The notes under the pieces are model-generated. The model saw nothing but the letters and a program-made list of their open reading frames with translations. It was not told the origin of the DNA and made no database searches. From Pedobacter sp. (GTDB lineage: Bacteria > Bacteroidota > Bacteroidia > Sphingobacteriales > Sphingobacteriaceae): 9,874 bases of DNA. Each line of letters starts with the position of its first letter. Position 1 is the first letter of the stretch. Shown piece by piece: positions 1-5,753 of this stretch. The position numbers and the translations under genes are program-made. Where the stretch lies: the NCBI GenBank assembly GCA_004295885.1, contig SEDG01000085.1, positions 1 through 9,874 of the forward strand, given 5' to 3'.

Positions 1-1608
1 GCAAAGTGGCATAAAAAAGTGGGCGATAAAGTTAAAAGCGGTGATGTTTTAGCCGAAGTAGAGACTGATAAAGCTACGATGGATTTAGAATCTTACTGGG
101 ATGGAACGTTATTATTTGTGGGCGTTGAAGAAGGTAAGGCTGTTCCAGTTGACGCTGTGATTGCCGTTATTGGTGCAGCAGGCGAAGATTATAAAGCTGC
201 TTTGGAGGCTGAAAGTGGTGCTGCAACTGCAGAGCCTCCGAAAACTGAAGAAGCTCCAAAGGAAGAAGCAAAAACTGAAGCTCCTGCTCAAGGTGGTGGT
301 TTAAGTGAAGAAGAATTAAGCAAAAAAGGCGTAACGGTAATTCGCATGCCTTTATTAAGTGATACAATGACTGAGGGCGTTATCGCCGAATGGCATAAAA
401 AAGTTGGTGATAAAGTTAAGGATGATGACATTTTAGCTGACGTAGAAACCGATAAGGCTACTATGGAAGTAATGGGTTATGCAACTGGAACTTTATTACA
501 CGTTGGTGTTAATAAAGGTGAGGCTGCAAAAGTAAACGGTATCATCGCTATCGTTGGTCCAGAAGGAACAGATATTTCATCTATTTTAGCTGGCGGTTCG
601 GGGTCTGGAAGTCCGAAGTCCGAAAGTCCGAAAGCTGAAAATAAAGAGTCAGAAAAGTCTGAAAGTCCAAAAGAAGAAGAAAAAGCTCAAGTAGTTTCTA
701 ATGCAAATGGTGGTCGTATCATCGCATCGCCTTTGGCTAAGAAAATTGCAAAGGATAAAGGAATAGATTTAGCACAAGTTGCCGGTAGTGCAGAAGGTGG
801 TCGTATCATTAAAAAGGATATCGAAAACTTTAAACCTGCTGCAGCGCCTGCAAGAACTGATGCGCCTGCAAGTTCAGAAAAACCTGCTGCTGCGGCACCT
901 GTAATTCCAACTTATGTTGGCGAGGTTAAATTCACTGAACAACCAGTTTCGCAAATGCGTAAAGTAATTGCAAAACGTTTGGCAGAAAGTTTATTTACAG
1001 CTCCACATTTCTACTTAACCGTAAGTATTGACATGGACGGCGCTATGGCTGCTCGTACAGCAATCAACACTGTTGCTCCTGTAAAAGTTTCTTTTAACGA
1101 TATCGTGATTAAGGCTGTAGCTATCGCATTGAAAAAACATCCAGCTGTTAACTCATCATGGGGTGGAGATAAAATCCGTTTCAACGAGCATACTAACATT
1201 GGTGTGGCTATGGCTGTTGAAGACGGTTTATTGGTGCCAGTTGTTCGTTTTGCAGATGGTAAATCATTATCTCACATTTCTGCGGAAGTAAAAGATTTTG
1301 GCGCCAAAGCAAAAGCTAAAAAACTACAACCAGCAGACTGGGAAGGTTCAACTTTCACAGTTTCTAATTTAGGTATGTTTGGTATTGATGAGTTTACGTC
1401 AATCATTAATTCTCCTGATGGAGCTATTTTATCTGTGGGCGCTATCCAAGCAGTTCCAGTAGTTAAAAATGGTGCAGTGGTTCCAGGTAACGTGATGAAA
1501 TTAACTTTAGGTTGTGATCACCGTGTGGTTGATGGTGCAACTGGAGCTCAATTCTTACAAACCTTATCACAAATATTTTTTTCTCTGCAAAATCTTGGAC
1601 ATTACTAA
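1..1608 (+). CDS. pdhC: Pyruvate dehydrogenase E2 (dihydrolipoamide acetyltransferase), 5'-partial with aberrant 3' end
   Basis: E2 moves the acetyl group from the E1-bound intermediate through lipoyl-lysine to CoA and forms the core of the cytoplasmic pyruvate dehydrogenase complex. The reading frame is open from base 1, so the start lies outside the window; the GTG at 19 is internal. Order: end of lipoyl domain 1 (ETDKAT, lysine codon 70-72), Ala/Glu/Lys linker, lipoyl domain 2 (about 328-570, lysine codon 454-456), Ser/Pro/Glu/Lys linker (595-700), E1/E3-binding domain (about 709-831), Ala/Pro linker, and catalytic acyltransferase domain from about 931. The catalytic motif DHRVVDG is intact, with His codon 1519-1521 and Asp codon 1531-1533. 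Two near-identical lipoyl domains favour pyruvate over 2-oxoglutarate dehydrogenase. After GAQFLQTL (ends about 1566) family members continue for roughly a dozen residues with a Pro-containing hydrophobic end. Here 13 unrelated residues (SQIFF...GHY) follow, encoded by DNA belonging to the next gene in another frame. That tail normally packs in inter-trimer contacts of the E2 core, so assembly may be affected. Confidence 0.93.
   Translation, partial: AKWHKKVGDKVKSGDVLAEVETDKATMDLESYWDGTLLFVGVEEGKAVPVDAVIAVIGAAGEDYKAALEAESGAATAEPPKTEEAPKEEAKTEAPAQGGGLSEEELSKKGVTVIRMPLLSDTMTEGVIAEWHKKVGDKVKDDDILADVETDKATMEVMGYATGTLLHVGVNKGEAAKVNGIIAIVGPEGTDISSILAGGSGSGSPKSESPKAENKESEKSESPKEEEKAQVVSNANGGRIIASPLAKKIAKDKGIDLAQVAGSAEGGRIIKKDIENFKPAAAPARTDAPASSEKPAAAAPVIPTYVGEVKFTEQPVSQMRKVIAKRLAESLFTAPHFYLTVSIDMDGAMAARTAINTVAPVKVSFNDIVIKAVAIALKKHPAVNSSWGGDKIRFNEHTNIGVAMAVEDGLLVPVVRFADGKSLSHISAEVKDFGAKAKAKKLQPADWEGSTFTVSNLGMFGIDEFTSIINSPDGAILSVGAIQAVPVVKNGAVVPGNVMKLTLGCDHRVVDGATGAQFLQTLSQIFFSLQNLGHY
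610..640 (+). repeat. Intragenic 7/8-bp tandem repeat in the pdhC linker
   Basis: Units AGTCCGA, AGTCCGAA, AGTCCGAA and a diverged AGCTGAAA follow one another. They encode the repeated Ser-Pro-Lys/Glu of the flexible linker between lipoyl domain 2 and the E1/E3-binding domain. Looser copies (GAAAGTCC) recur near 662-669. The linker tolerates length change. Confidence 0.5.
1561..1580. other. Chimeric junction between pdhC and the DUF418 gene
   Basis: Upstream of about 1567, frame 1 encodes conserved E2 sequence. Downstream, frame 3 encodes a DUF418-type segment (FFSAKSWTLLSLLFGYGFAV) that continues in frame into the ATG at 1641. Both genes are therefore cut inside conserved sequence, with no intergenic DNA between them. 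The break lies roughly between 1561 and 1575. No transposon ends or long repeats are visible at the break. A genomic deletion or an assembly misjoin would both give this picture. Confidence 0.75.
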
Positions 1609-1640
1609 GCCTACTATTCGGTTATGGCTTCGCTGTACTA

Positions 1641-2564
1641 ATGAACAACGTTAAGGAGAAAGGGCATAATCCCTATGGCTTTTTCGCAGGGAGGATGTTT
1701 TGGCTTTTAGTTTTGGCATTTATAAACAGCGCAATGTTTTTTGGGGATATATTAAAAGACTACGCAGTTATGGGACTTTTACTGTTAATTTTTTACCGTA
1801 GTTCTGCTAAAACCACCTTTATTACAAGTATGGTTTTACTAATAGCCGTACCTCCAGTCGCCGCTTTCGTGGGCGCTTTAAAAGATACCTCGTGGGATGA
1901 GGTTGTTAAATTATTTCCCCTGTACCAAAGTCGCAATTTACTTGATGTGTTAACCTTTGGTTTAAAGGCAACCTACTTTGGCGAAATGATTTTAAAGGGC
2001 TATTTGTACACCGTTCATTTGGTCATGTTCTGCTGTATGTTATGGGGTTTCACTTTATATAAAATTAATTTTTTCGGGAAGCTTAAAGACAATAAAAAAT
2101 ATATTATTCGTGCCTTCTGGATATCGTTGGCTATAGCTATCTTTTTAAATGTGTTCTTTTTAATCTATTCTAATCAGAAATGGGTTTTCTTAAAGCATTT
2201 TAAACTGAGGTATTATTTGATACTGAGCTCAATGATTTTTATTGCAAGTGGTATGTGTTGGATATTTATTGCAGGCAAATTGAAAACACTATTCGAACAT
2301 TTCGCCATTATGGGAAAAATGACGTTGACAAATTATATGACGCAAAATTTGATTGGTATGTTGGTTTTTTCTGGCTTCGGATTAGGGATTTGGAATACCA
2401 AGCCGCTTTGGTTTTATTTGTTGTTGGCGTTGGTTGTCTATATCGTTCAAATTTTTATTAGCAAATGGTGGTTGTCTAAGTACAATTACGGTCCGATTGA
2501 ATGGGTTTGGCGACAACTGAGTTACAGGAAAAGATTGCCGTTGAGAAAGGTTAGTGGGAAATAG
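1641..2564 (+). CDS. DUF418 family membrane protein, 5'-truncated
   Basis: This is an inner-membrane protein of unknown function. From the first ATG it has 307 residues with about seven or eight hydrophobic segments (roughly residues 20-33, 40-52, 58-78, 115-135, 155-175, 190-212, 235-275). It has the DUF418 hallmarks: a GDIL segment near residue 35, GKMTLTNYMTQN near 223-234, and the C-terminal YGPIEWVWRQLSY at about 281-295. The frame stays open upstream of the ATG, and the DUF418-like residues LLSLLFGYGFAVL are encoded at about 1602-1640, so the true gene began further upstream. Full DUF418 proteins are around 350-400 residues, so the N-terminal part with the first membrane helices is missing. 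It is lost at the junction with pdhC near 1567. There is no Shine-Dalgarno at 1641. It is probably a gene remnant unless the junction is artificial. The stop codon lies inside a 7-bp repeat array. Confidence 0.8.
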   Translation: MNNVKEKGHNPYGFFAGRMFWLLVLAFINSAMFFGDILKDYAVMGLLLLIFYRSSAKTTFITSMVLLIAVPPVAAFVGALKDTSWDEVVKLFPLYQSRNLLDVLTFGLKATYFGEMILKGYLYTVHLVMFCCMLWGFTLYKINFFGKLKDNKKYIIRAFWISLAIAIFLNVFFLIYSNQKWVFLKHFKLRYYLILSSMIFIASGMCWIFIAGKLKTLFEHFAIMGKMTLTNYMTQNLIGMLVFSGFGLGIWNTKPLWFYLLLALVVYIVQIFISKWWLSKYNYGPIEWVWRQLSYRKRLPLRKVSGK

Positions 2565-2583
2565 AAAATAGGTAATGGGAAAT
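2556..2583 (+). repeat. Four-unit 7-bp tandem repeat across the DUF418 stop codon
   Basis: Four consecutive heptamers fit RGRWAAT. The first and last are both GGGAAAT (2556-2562 and 2577-2583), with two diverged units between. The TAG stop of the DUF418 gene lies inside the array, so the last codons of that protein may derive from the repeat. Confidence 0.45.
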
Positions 2584-2748
2584 TGATATGTACAGTACCT
2601 TGCATAATTTGTACGATTATTCGGAAGGCTAAGTTAACTGGCCCTAACAGCAGCAAATACAAAGTTTAACTAAGTAAAGCGGATGGCAGGACTGACTTTG
2701 TGTTTTGCAATCATTTGCGCTTCTAAACCAATATTTAATCCTTGTTCC

Positions 2749-2776
2749 TTGCTCTTTAATCTTTTTTGTACTTTTG
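2749..2776 (+). promoter_or_regulatory. Promoter of hisS (Bacteroidota type)
   Basis: A -7 element TACTTTTG (2769-2776, matching TAnnTTTG) is preceded at a 17-base gap by TTG (2749-2751), within the 17-23 base spacing known for the group. The -7 element ends only four bases before the ATG at 2781, so the transcript would start at or next to the start codon. Confidence 0.5.
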
Positions 2777-2780
2777 CGCC

Positions 2781-4163
2781 ATGTCTATTACTAAGCCAAG
2801 TTTACCAAAAGGAACAAGAGATTTTTCGCCGCAAGAAATGGTGAAACGTAATTATATTTTCGATACCATTAAAACGGTTTTTAAAAAGTATGGTTATGCC
2901 GAAATACAAACACCGAGTATGGAAAATCTGCAAACCTTAACCGGCAAATATGGTGATGAAGGTGATAAACTGATTTTTAAAGTTTTAAATTCAGGCGATT
3001 TTTTGGGTAAGGTTGACCAAGAGTTACTCGCAACCCGTAACTCACAACTCGTAACTTCTAAAGTTTCCGAGAAAGCACTTCGCTACGATTTAACTGTACC
3101 ATTTGCTCGTTACGTGGTGATGCACCAAAGTGAGATTTCCTTTCCCTTCAAGCGTTTTCAAGTGCAACCAGTTTGGAGGGCGGATAGACCACAAAAAGGC
3201 CGTTATAGAGAGTTTTACCAATGTGATGCAGATGTGGTAGGTTCGCCGTCTTTATTAAATGAGGCAGAATTTATTTTAATTTATCACGAAGCTTTAACCA
3301 ACTTAGGTTTAAAGGACTTCGATATTAAAATCAATAACCGTAAAATATTATCAGGCATAGCCGAAATTATTGGTAAGCCAGAATTGATTGTTGACATGAC
3401 GGTAGCCATAGATAAGCTGGATAAAATTGGTTTTGAAGGCGTAACTAAAGAATTGATTGAACGTGGTTTTACTACAGAAGACATTCAAAAATTAGAGCCC
3501 GTAATCATGTTGAAAGGTTCGAATGTTGAAAAGTTGGAAAGTTTGAAAACCGTTCTAGCAAGCTCAACGACCGGCTTAAGAGGTATTGAAGAGATAGAAA
3601 AAGTATTCGGTTATGTAAGCCATCTCACATCTCATATCTCACATCTCAAATCTCATATAGAACTTGATATCACCTTGGCTCGTGGTTTAAACTACTACAC
3701 TGGCTGTATCTTTGAGGTAAAAACTAATGAAGTTGCCATGGGAAGTATTGGTGGCGGCGGTCGTTATGACGACTTAACAGGGATGTTCGGGCTTAAAGAT
3801 TTAACAGGTGTTGGAATTTCTTTTGGCGCAGATAGAATTTACGATGTTTTAGAAGAGTTAAACTTGTTTCCTGCTTCTGCAGCACAAGGCACAAAAGTGT
3901 TAATTAGTAATTTTGATGAAACAGCAGAGCTTTATGCTTTGCCTATCTTGCAACAATTAAGAACAGCAAATATTTCAGCAGAGTTATATCCATCATCAGC
4001 AAAGCTTAAAAAGCAAATGAGCTATGCAGATGATAAGAATATTCCTTATGTGGTTTTAATCGGTGGTGATGAAATGGAAAGTGGTTTGCTAACTTTAAAA
4101 GATATGCAAAGTGGTGAGCAACAAAAATTAGATGTTAAAGCCATTATTGGACAATTATGCTAA
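2781..4163 (+). CDS. hisS: Histidine--tRNA ligase
   Basis: HisRS charges tRNA-His with histidine using ATP in the cytoplasm; it is a class II synthetase. The ATG at 2781 gives 460 residues beginning MSITKPSLPKGTRDFSP, the usual family N-terminus; a TTG at 2766 would add five residues overlapping the -7 promoter element and is rejected. Visible motifs: motif 2 around residues 125-150 with Arg133 in VWRADRP; the histidine-binding signature LARGLNYYTG at 299-308; motif 3 with GSIGGGGRYDDL and, further on, GVGISFGADRIYDVL. A C-terminal anticodon-binding domain covers about the last 90 residues. Two segments are unlike relatives. Residues about 82-93 are encoded by an ACTCGTA-type heptamer array. 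Residues about 281-292 (SHLTSHISHLKS) are encoded by an ATCTCAN array just before the histidine-binding signature. Both keep the frame open. The gene stands alone with its own promoter. Confidence 0.96.
   Translation: MSITKPSLPKGTRDFSPQEMVKRNYIFDTIKTVFKKYGYAEIQTPSMENLQTLTGKYGDEGDKLIFKVLNSGDFLGKVDQELLATRNSQLVTSKVSEKALRYDLTVPFARYVVMHQSEISFPFKRFQVQPVWRADRPQKGRYREFYQCDADVVGSPSLLNEAEFILIYHEALTNLGLKDFDIKINNRKILSGIAEIIGKPELIVDMTVAIDKLDKIGFEGVTKELIERGFTTEDIQKLEPVIMLKGSNVEKLESLKTVLASSTTGLRGIEEIEKVFGYVSHLTSHISHLKSHIELDITLARGLNYYTGCIFEVKTNEVAMGSIGGGGRYDDLTGMFGLKDLTGVGISFGADRIYDVLEELNLFPASAAQGTKVLISNFDETAELYALPILQQLRTANISAELYPSSAKLKKQMSYADDKNIPYVVLIGGDEMESGLLTLKDMQSGEQQKLDVKAIIGQLC
3026..3060 (+). repeat. 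7-bp tandem repeat array inside hisS (first)
   Basis: Four heptamers close to ACTCGTA (3026-3053: ACTCGCA, ACCCGTA and two more variants) are followed by a degenerate fifth (ACTTCTA). The array falls between the conserved segment FKVLNSGDFLGKVD and SEKALRYDLTVPFARYV, a site variable in length among HisRS proteins, and is translated in frame. Confidence 0.6.
3521..3548 (+). repeat. Weak octamer repeat inside hisS
   Basis: Units GAATGTTG, AAAAGTTG and GAAAGTTT follow one another at an 8-bp period, similar in style to GAAAGTCC in the pdhC linker. They encode part of a charged segment (SNVEKLESLK) that relatives also have, so this may be ordinary coding sequence. Confidence 0.25.
3622..3656 (+). 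repeat. 7-bp tandem repeat array inside hisS (second)
   Basis: Five uninterrupted heptamers ATCTCAN, where N is C, T, C, A, T. Because 7 is not a multiple of 3, the protein repeat has a seven-residue period (SHLTSHI, SHLKSHI). It sits directly before the strand leading into the LARGLNYYTG signature. Confidence 0.75.
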
Positions 4164-4167
4164 AGGG

Positions 4168-4211
4168 CTTAACATTATGGGATTAAGATGATTAAGAAAA
4201 TCACTTAATGT
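4168..4211 (+). repeat. Intergenic hairpin repeat, copy 1
   Basis: A stem forms from ATTAAG (4182-4187) plus TGATT (4189-4193) pairing with AATCA (4199-4203) plus CTTAAT (4204-4209), with one bulged A and a five-base loop. It starts five bases after the hisS stop. There is no T-run, so it is a weak terminator at best. The order of blocks (TTAACATTA, TTAAG, GATTA, CTTAATG) is shared with the element at 8258-8312. Confidence 0.45.
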
Positions 4212-4472
4212 CTGTAATTAGATTTGTCCTCGCAGAATTTGGGGAGACAGTTACAAATGTTATGGTCCAGGCAAATAATTATTACACTCACTGAATAACA
4301 TCTTTATTTGCCCTATTCTTTCTTTTTCTTATTATTTGACATAATGTCACGGCTATAGTAGTTTCAGTAGGTTCTACCGGGCATCATTTAACCTCAGGGT
4401 ATTTCTACTTCGATAAACCTTCATTATAAACCCATTTAACGTCTGTATTAAGTCCGACTTTTACTAAAAATA

Positions 4473-4516
4473 TATGGACTTACTATGGACTATATATGGA
4501 CCTACTATGGACTTAC
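4473..4516 (+). repeat. 11-bp direct tandem repeat, four units
   Basis: TATGGAC recurs at exactly 11-bp steps (4473, 4484, 4495, 4506), each followed by TTAC, TATA, CTAC or TTAC. The full unit is TATGGACYTAC. The 11-bp period is about one helical turn, so all units face the same side of the DNA. No associated gene is evident. Confidence 0.8.
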
Positions 4517-4625
4517 CTTGAATGAATCAACGTTAAACTATGGTCATTTGTACCATTAAAGAACCTGTACAAGTTATTGTTAAACCGCAGTTGCTTTGAT
4601 TGTAATTCCTTTGGAGGTGTTGTTA

Positions 4626-4715
4626 ATGATTAGTAATGGAGAAAGGGATTTTCTCGGTTCGTTTAGCATTCGAAAATTTGGTAAAAGCAAAATCACTAAT
4701 ATTTGGTCTTCATAA
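4626..4715 (+). CDS. Possible small ORF of 29 codons
   Basis: An ATG at 4626 is preceded by GGAGGT (4613-4618) at good spacing, one of the few strong Shine-Dalgarno matches in the window. It encodes a basic 29-residue peptide starting MISNGERDFLG and ending NIWSS. No family is recognised and there is no signal peptide. The last 20 bases overlap the 3' end of the convergent SnoaL-like gene, and no clear -7 element is seen. It may be a chance ORF or a remnant. Confidence 0.2.
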   Translation: MISNGERDFLGSFSIRKFGKSKITNIWSS

Positions 4716-5166
4716 AGCTATCTAGGTTTTTCATTGCTTGTGCAGTAACTTTCTTTCTTAAAAATGGCGTCCATCCTAAAAGCAGACCTTTGATTCCCAA
4801 AGCTTGGGTAGACCAAGTATGGAAATTGAAACTGTCTGTATGTTTAATGATTTTTCCGTTTTCGATTTCAAAAGTAGCCTCAATGTTATTAACTACTTTT
4901 TTGCCAGTGGCAGAAAAGGTATAGTAAGCATCCCAATGTGCTTTTACGTGATGTTCATCGCCAGAGATATTGCTAAACTCTAATCGTAAATCTTTCCCTT
5001 TTGAAATCAACATTTCCCACATAGCCTTTACTTGTTGGGTATTAAGGTTTTTGAAAATGGCATCGTTAAAGACTGCATTATCAGCATAACAAGCCTGCAT
5101 CCCCTTATAATCCTTGTTCTTAAAACTTGTATAAAAACTTTGGATTAGTTGTTCGTTCTCTGTCAT
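4696..5166 (-). CDS. SnoaL/NTF2-like (nuclear transport factor 2 family) protein
   Basis: This is a small cytoplasmic protein of the cone-shaped NTF2-like fold, a family that includes ketosteroid isomerase-like enzymes and many proteins of unknown role. The ATG at 5166 gives 156 residues; a GTG one codon upstream is the less likely start. The N-terminus has the typical helix pattern (IQSFYTSFKNKDYKGMQACYADNAVF split over residues about 8-33). It is followed by strands with HWDAYYTFSATGKKV near the middle and a conserved-looking FEIENGKIIKHTD segment. The extended C-terminus (about 30 residues after FNFHTW) is basic. No signal peptide is seen. It lies 47 bp downstream of the response regulator on the same strand and could be co-transcribed, with a perfect inverted repeat in the gap. 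The substrate cannot be told from sequence. Confidence 0.82.
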   Translation of the reverse strand: MTENEQLIQSFYTSFKNKDYKGMQACYADNAVFNDAIFKNLNTQQVKAMWEMLISKGKDLRLEFSNISGDEHHVKAHWDAYYTFSATGKKVVNNIEATFEIENGKIIKHTDSFNFHTWSTQALGIKGLLLGWTPFLRKKVTAQAMKNLDSFMKTKY

Positions 5167-5176
5167 CACAATTAGA

Positions 5177-5196
5177 TTTGCATAAATGTATGCAAA
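5177..5196. promoter_or_regulatory. Perfect 20-bp inverted repeat, candidate operator
   Basis: Arms TTTGCATA (5177-5184) and TATGCAAA (5189-5196) are exact reverse complements around the spacer AATG. The repeat ends 11 bp upstream of the SnoaL-like ATG. On the minus strand it contains TACATTTA, one mismatch from the -7 consensus TAnnTTTG, so it could overlap a promoter. It is too AT-rich and lacks a T-run, so it is not a good terminator. Confidence 0.45.
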
Positions 5197-5213
5197 AATT
5201 CACCCAAAAAAAT

Positions 5214-5606
5214 TTAGTAAGTTTTTCCCGCTAGGATACCTTCGATTTTATCCAACAAATCATCAATATCAAAAGGCTTTGCTAAAAAACCATTTGGTTT
5301 GTAGGTTGTGTTCTGTTGAATGGTTTCTGAAGTATATTTTGCAGAAATCATTAAAACAGGAATGTTTGCAGTTTTTTGATTGTTGCGCAGTTGGCCTAGC
5401 AATTCGCGACCATCGCCATCGGGTAACATGATATCTAAAATCATTAAATCGGGCTTAAAATCATCGATATGTTTCATCATATCAACACTTTTATTTAAGC
5501 CAGCAACTTTATATGCCTCACTTTGCAGTACCAAAGTGATTACATCTAAAATGGCGTGATTGTCTTCGATAACTAAAATGTTTTTGAACTTCGATTTGTT
5601 TGCCAA
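5214..5606 (-). CDS. Single-domain response regulator (CheY-like receiver)
   Basis: A phosphorylation-controlled receiver domain without an output domain, 130 residues, cytoplasmic. Visible landmarks: acidic pair Glu14-Asp15, phospho-acceptor Asp58 in LMILDIMLPDGDG, switch residue Ser88 in VLMISAK, and conserved Lys110 in FLAKPF. These indicate an active receiver. The frame has no ATG before the domain: a stop precedes by five codons, so TTG at 5606 is the best start (MANKSKFKNILVIEDN). No kinase is nearby, so it is an orphan that probably acts by protein contact or phosphorelay. A strong -7/-33 promoter lies just upstream. The SnoaL-like gene follows 47 bp downstream. Confidence 0.9.
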   Translation of the reverse strand: MANKSKFKNILVIEDNHAILDVITLVLQSEAYKVAGLNKSVDMMKHIDDFKPDLMILDIMLPDGDGRELLGQLRNNQKTANIPVLMISAKYTSETIQQNTTYKPNGFLAKPFDIDDLLDKIEGILAGKTY

Positions 5607-5623
5607 GGCGATAATTTTTTACA

Positions 5624-5657
5624 CAAATATATTTAATGCAATGATAACTTTTGCAAA
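5624..5657 (-). promoter_or_regulatory. Promoter of the response regulator gene
   Basis: Read on the minus strand, TATATTTG (5631 to 5624) matches TAnnTTTG exactly. TTTG (5657 to 5654) lies 22 bases upstream, inside the known 17-23 range. Transcription would start about 10 bases before the TTG start codon, giving a very short leader. Confidence 0.55.
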
Positions 5658-5753
5658 AATTATTTGTCAATTTAAAGCAGTAAATTTATTGTCAGATATT
5701 GCGATAAGAAGAACAATTCTACCCTAATTATATTTTACTAAAAACAATTTAAC

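Larger units (their letters stand above)
4164..4695. other. Gene-poor intergenic region
   Basis: A 532-bp stretch lies between hisS and the convergent SnoaL-like gene. It holds a degenerate hairpin repeat (4168-4211), a four-unit 11-bp tandem repeat (4473-4516) and a possible 29-codon ORF (from 4626). From about 4212 to 4470 I see no ORF, tRNA cloverleaf or other recognisable element. Confidence 0.6.

Noticed and set aside
7..420. 30-bp near-identical direct repeat (7-36 and 391-420) as a recombination scar
   Set aside because: Both copies encode the same segment of the two lipoyl domains (WHKKVGDKVK), which is normal for this enzyme.
1570..1608. Simple frameshift at the end of pdhC
   Set aside because: No frame downstream continues E2; the DNA encodes DUF418 instead, so a junction explains it better than an indel.
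2766..2780. Longer hisS start at TTG 2766
   Set aside because: It would add five residues encoded by the -7 promoter element, while the ATG at 2781 gives the standard HisRS N-terminus.
4340..4420. tRNA-like GGTTC block near 4370
   Set aside because: The block GGTTCTACC lacks the T-loop consensus, and no acceptor or anticodon stem could be paired around it.
4473..4516. CRISPR array
   Set aside because: Units are 11 bp and directly abutting with no spacers, and no cas genes are present.
4640..4657. GAGAAA/TTTCTC hairpin as terminator of the SnoaL-like gene
   Set aside because: A short six-base AT-rich stem with no T-run on the minus strand.
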